NCBI GenBank assembly: GCA_018267615.1
Contig: JAFDYD010000002.1
Location: 1-64,000 of the forward strand
Source of the DNA: Bacteroidota bacterium
Lineage (GTDB): Bacteria; Bacteroidota; Bacteroidia; Chitinophagales; Chitinophagaceae
Direction of reading: 5' to 3'
DNA length: 64,000 bases
Positions within the stretch are counted from its first letter, which is position 1; each line of letters opens with the position of its first letter. A program made the translations under genes and the position numbers. Shown here piece by piece: positions 62,604 to 64,000 of this stretch. The notes beneath the pieces were generated by a model. That model saw only the letters and a list, made by a program, of their open reading frames with translations, did no database searches and was not told where the DNA came from.

Positions 62604-62796
62604 TTGATTGGTTGAAAGGTTGAGAGGTTGACTGGTCGATAAGTCGATAAGTTGATTGGTCGATAAGTCCACACTGCAGATGGAATAGATTTTATTTAGT
62701 ATCACCTTTATTCTTCAGACCTATCGACCTATCGACCAATCAACTTATCGACTTATCGACCAGTCAACCTCTCAACTAATCAACCTATCAACCTAT
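62604..62796. repeat. 48-bp inverted repeat, family C, with word expansions
   Basis: Core arms 62622-62669 and 62726-62773 have one mismatch. Outside them, words GGTTGA and CAACCTATCA continue on both sides, longer at the right. Between the thioredoxin-like gene and rlmD, divergent. Family relation to 15906-16055. Confidence 0.95.
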
Positions 62797-62801
62797 TTTT
62801 G
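62794..62801 (+). promoter_or_regulatory. -7 box directly before rlmD
   Basis: TATTTTTG matches TAnnTTTG and ends four bases before the GTG start at 62806. It directly follows the family C repeat. Confidence 0.5.
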
Positions 62802-62805
62802 CACC

Positions 62806-64000
62806 GTGAGATCAAAAAAGAAAAACATAGTATTAGAAAAACTGCTGGTGGCCGATTATGCGGCTGAAGGAAAATCACTGGCACGTATAGACGGAAAAGT
62901 GATATTCATGGAAAATGCAATTCCGGGTGATATTGTAGATGTAAAATTGACCAGGAATAAAAAGGATTGGGGAGAAGGGTTTGTCACCACGTATCATGAA
63001 TATTCATCGGACCGGGTTAAACCATTTTGTTCGCATTTTGGAGTTTGCGGCGGTTGTCAATGGCAGATGCTTCCGTATGAAAAGCAACTTTTTTACAAAC
63101 AGAAACAGGTTGAAGATAATCTCAGCCGGATTGGAAAAGTGTTGCTGCCACCGATTCTGCCGATCATCGGCGGGTCGGTGGATCGATACTACCGCAATAA
63201 AATGGAATATACTTTTTCCAACAAAAGGTTTTTGTTACAACAAGAATTGCGCGATCCTACAATTTCCTCCAGGCAAAATTCTGCGGGCTTTCATGCAAAG
63301 GGAATATTCGACAAAGTGGTGAATATCGATACCTGTTATCTCCAGGCAGAACCTACCAATCAATTGCGCAAAGCCGTCGAAAAATGGGGAAATGAAAATG
63401 ATGTTTCATTTTACGATATACAAATGCACGAAGGGTTTTTGCGCACCATGCAAATCCGGATCTGTATCACGGGAGAAATCATGGTGAATATCGTATTTGG
63501 ATACGAGGATGAAGAAAAAATAAAATCTTTGGCTGATTATCTATTATCATCATTCCCTACTATTACAACATTATTGTACACGATCAACACAAAAAAGAAT
63601 GACAGCATGTACGATCTGCTGCCGCGTGTTTTTTATGGAAAAGGATTTGTGATAGAAAAATTATCGGCTGAACCAGGAGAAGATTTTTATTTCAAGATCG
63701 GTCCAAAGTCTTTCTTCCAAACCAATACAAAACAGGCAGAGCGATTATATAACGTAACAAAAGAGTTTGCCGGATTGACCAATACTGAAACATTGTATGA
63801 TCTCTATTGCGGCACGGGCAGCATTGGTATTTTCTTAAGTCCGCGTGCAAAAAAAATAATCGGTGTTGATGTTATTTCCGAAGCCATTGAAGACGCAAAA
63901 GAAAATGCCATGCTCAATAAAATTGAACATGCAAACTTCGTGGCGGGTGATGTGGTAGATGTTTGCGACGATGCCTTTTTTTCGCAATATGGAAAGCCAG
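62806..64000 (+). CDS. rlmD: 23S rRNA uracil-C5 methyltransferase (5' part; runs off the window)
   Basis: SAM-dependent methyltransferase of the RlmD/TrmA family, which makes 5-methyluridine in 23S rRNA (position 1939 for RlmD). 398 codons are present and the frame stays open to the window edge. It begins GTG AGA TCA AAA AAG (62806) with the TRAM domain GKSLARIDGKVIFMENAIPGDIVDVKL. The iron-sulfur cysteines Cys75, Cys81 and Cys84 (KPFCSHFGVCGGCQ) are in place, and the SAM motif YDLYCGTGSIGIFLS with IGVDVISEAI is intact. The catalytic Cys lies beyond the window. RlmCD and RlmD cannot be separated by what I see. Confidence 0.9.
   Translation, partial: MRSKKKNIVLEKLLVADYAAEGKSLARIDGKVIFMENAIPGDIVDVKLTRNKKDWGEGFVTTYHEYSSDRVKPFCSHFGVCGGCQWQMLPYEKQLFYKQKQVEDNLSRIGKVLLPPILPIIGGSVDRYYRNKMEYTFSNKRFLLQQELRDPTISSRQNSAGFHAKGIFDKVVNIDTCYLQAEPTNQLRKAVEKWGNENDVSFYDIQMHEGFLRTMQIRICITGEIMVNIVFGYEDEEKIKSLADYLLSSFPTITTLLYTINTKKNDSMYDLLPRVFYGKGFVIEKLSAEPGEDFYFKIGPKSFFQTNTKQAERLYNVTKEFAGLTNTETLYDLYCGTGSIGIFLSPRAKKIIGVDVISEAIEDAKENAMLNKIEHANFVAGDVVDVCDDAFFSQYGKP

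Noticed and set aside
1-64000. tRNA or rRNA genes
   Set aside because: No cloverleaf with a TTCGA-type T-loop and CCA-like end, nor rRNA signature, was found by eye; a tRNAscan run could overturn this.

Overview
The window looks like a chromosomal piece of a Bacteroidota bacterium, most likely from the Chitinophagaceae or close relatives (inference). The evidence is the gene families (SusB-type GH97, the GH26/epimerase/GH130 mannan route, TlpA/DUF4369 and TonB-C proteins, AIM24, KdsB with a KdnB-like oxidase), the near absence of Shine-Dalgarno sequences, and several -7 boxes of the Bacteroidota form TAnnTTTG. Base composition looks moderately AT-rich. I saw no tRNA, rRNA, CRISPR, transposase or phage gene.

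Layout. 1-5.1 kb: holB, a small membrane protein, a candidate structured RNA, ricT/PSP1, an alpha/beta hydrolase and a Bax-inhibitor-1 protein. 5.1-12.9 kb (minus): AIM24 protein, then an RND efflux operon (tetR-tolC-hlyD-acrB) with a well-formed promoter and a palindromic operator candidate. 13.2-20 kb: DUF502, a zinc phospholipase-C-like protein, a TonB-C protein, serC, a GxxExxY protein lying between two inverted repeat arms, DUF1015 and a TPR protein. 20-31.7 kb: acyl-CoA ligase, GH97, MocR-type regulator, double GNAT, ilvE, an MGH1/GH63-like glycosidase and a CBM48 protein. 31.8-39.4 kb: an esterase and a four-gene mannan pathway (GH26, symporter, cellobiose 2-epimerase, GH130 phosphorylase) facing an AraC regulator. 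39.5-45.3 kb: obgE, a small secreted protein, an aminotransferase, DUF2007, a sterol-desaturase-like enzyme and a beta-lactamase-fold protein lacking its catalytic residues. 45.4-49 kb (minus): transglutaminase, alpha-E and circularly permuted ATP-grasp trio. 49.2-64 kb: azurin, DUF1080, kdsB, ROK kinase, GH32, an unknown secreted protein, a KdnB-like oxidase, a beta-barrel protein, a GT14 glycosyltransferase, a PpiC/thioredoxin pair and the 5' part of rlmD.

The most unusual signal is not a gene. About 25 intergenic spaces hold long, often near-perfect inverted repeats with arms of 25-54 bp, including one perfect 88-bp palindrome with no loop. Many touch or contain the stop codons of neighbouring genes. 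Their arms are built from short repeated words and fall into at least eight families that recur at unrelated loci. They mostly sit at gene 3' ends, and several separate genes that otherwise look co-transcribed. They may act as terminators, RNA 3'-end protectors or mobile palindromes; the sequence alone does not decide. A second pattern is a promoter box ending exactly four bases before the start codon at several genes, which suggests leaderless mRNAs.
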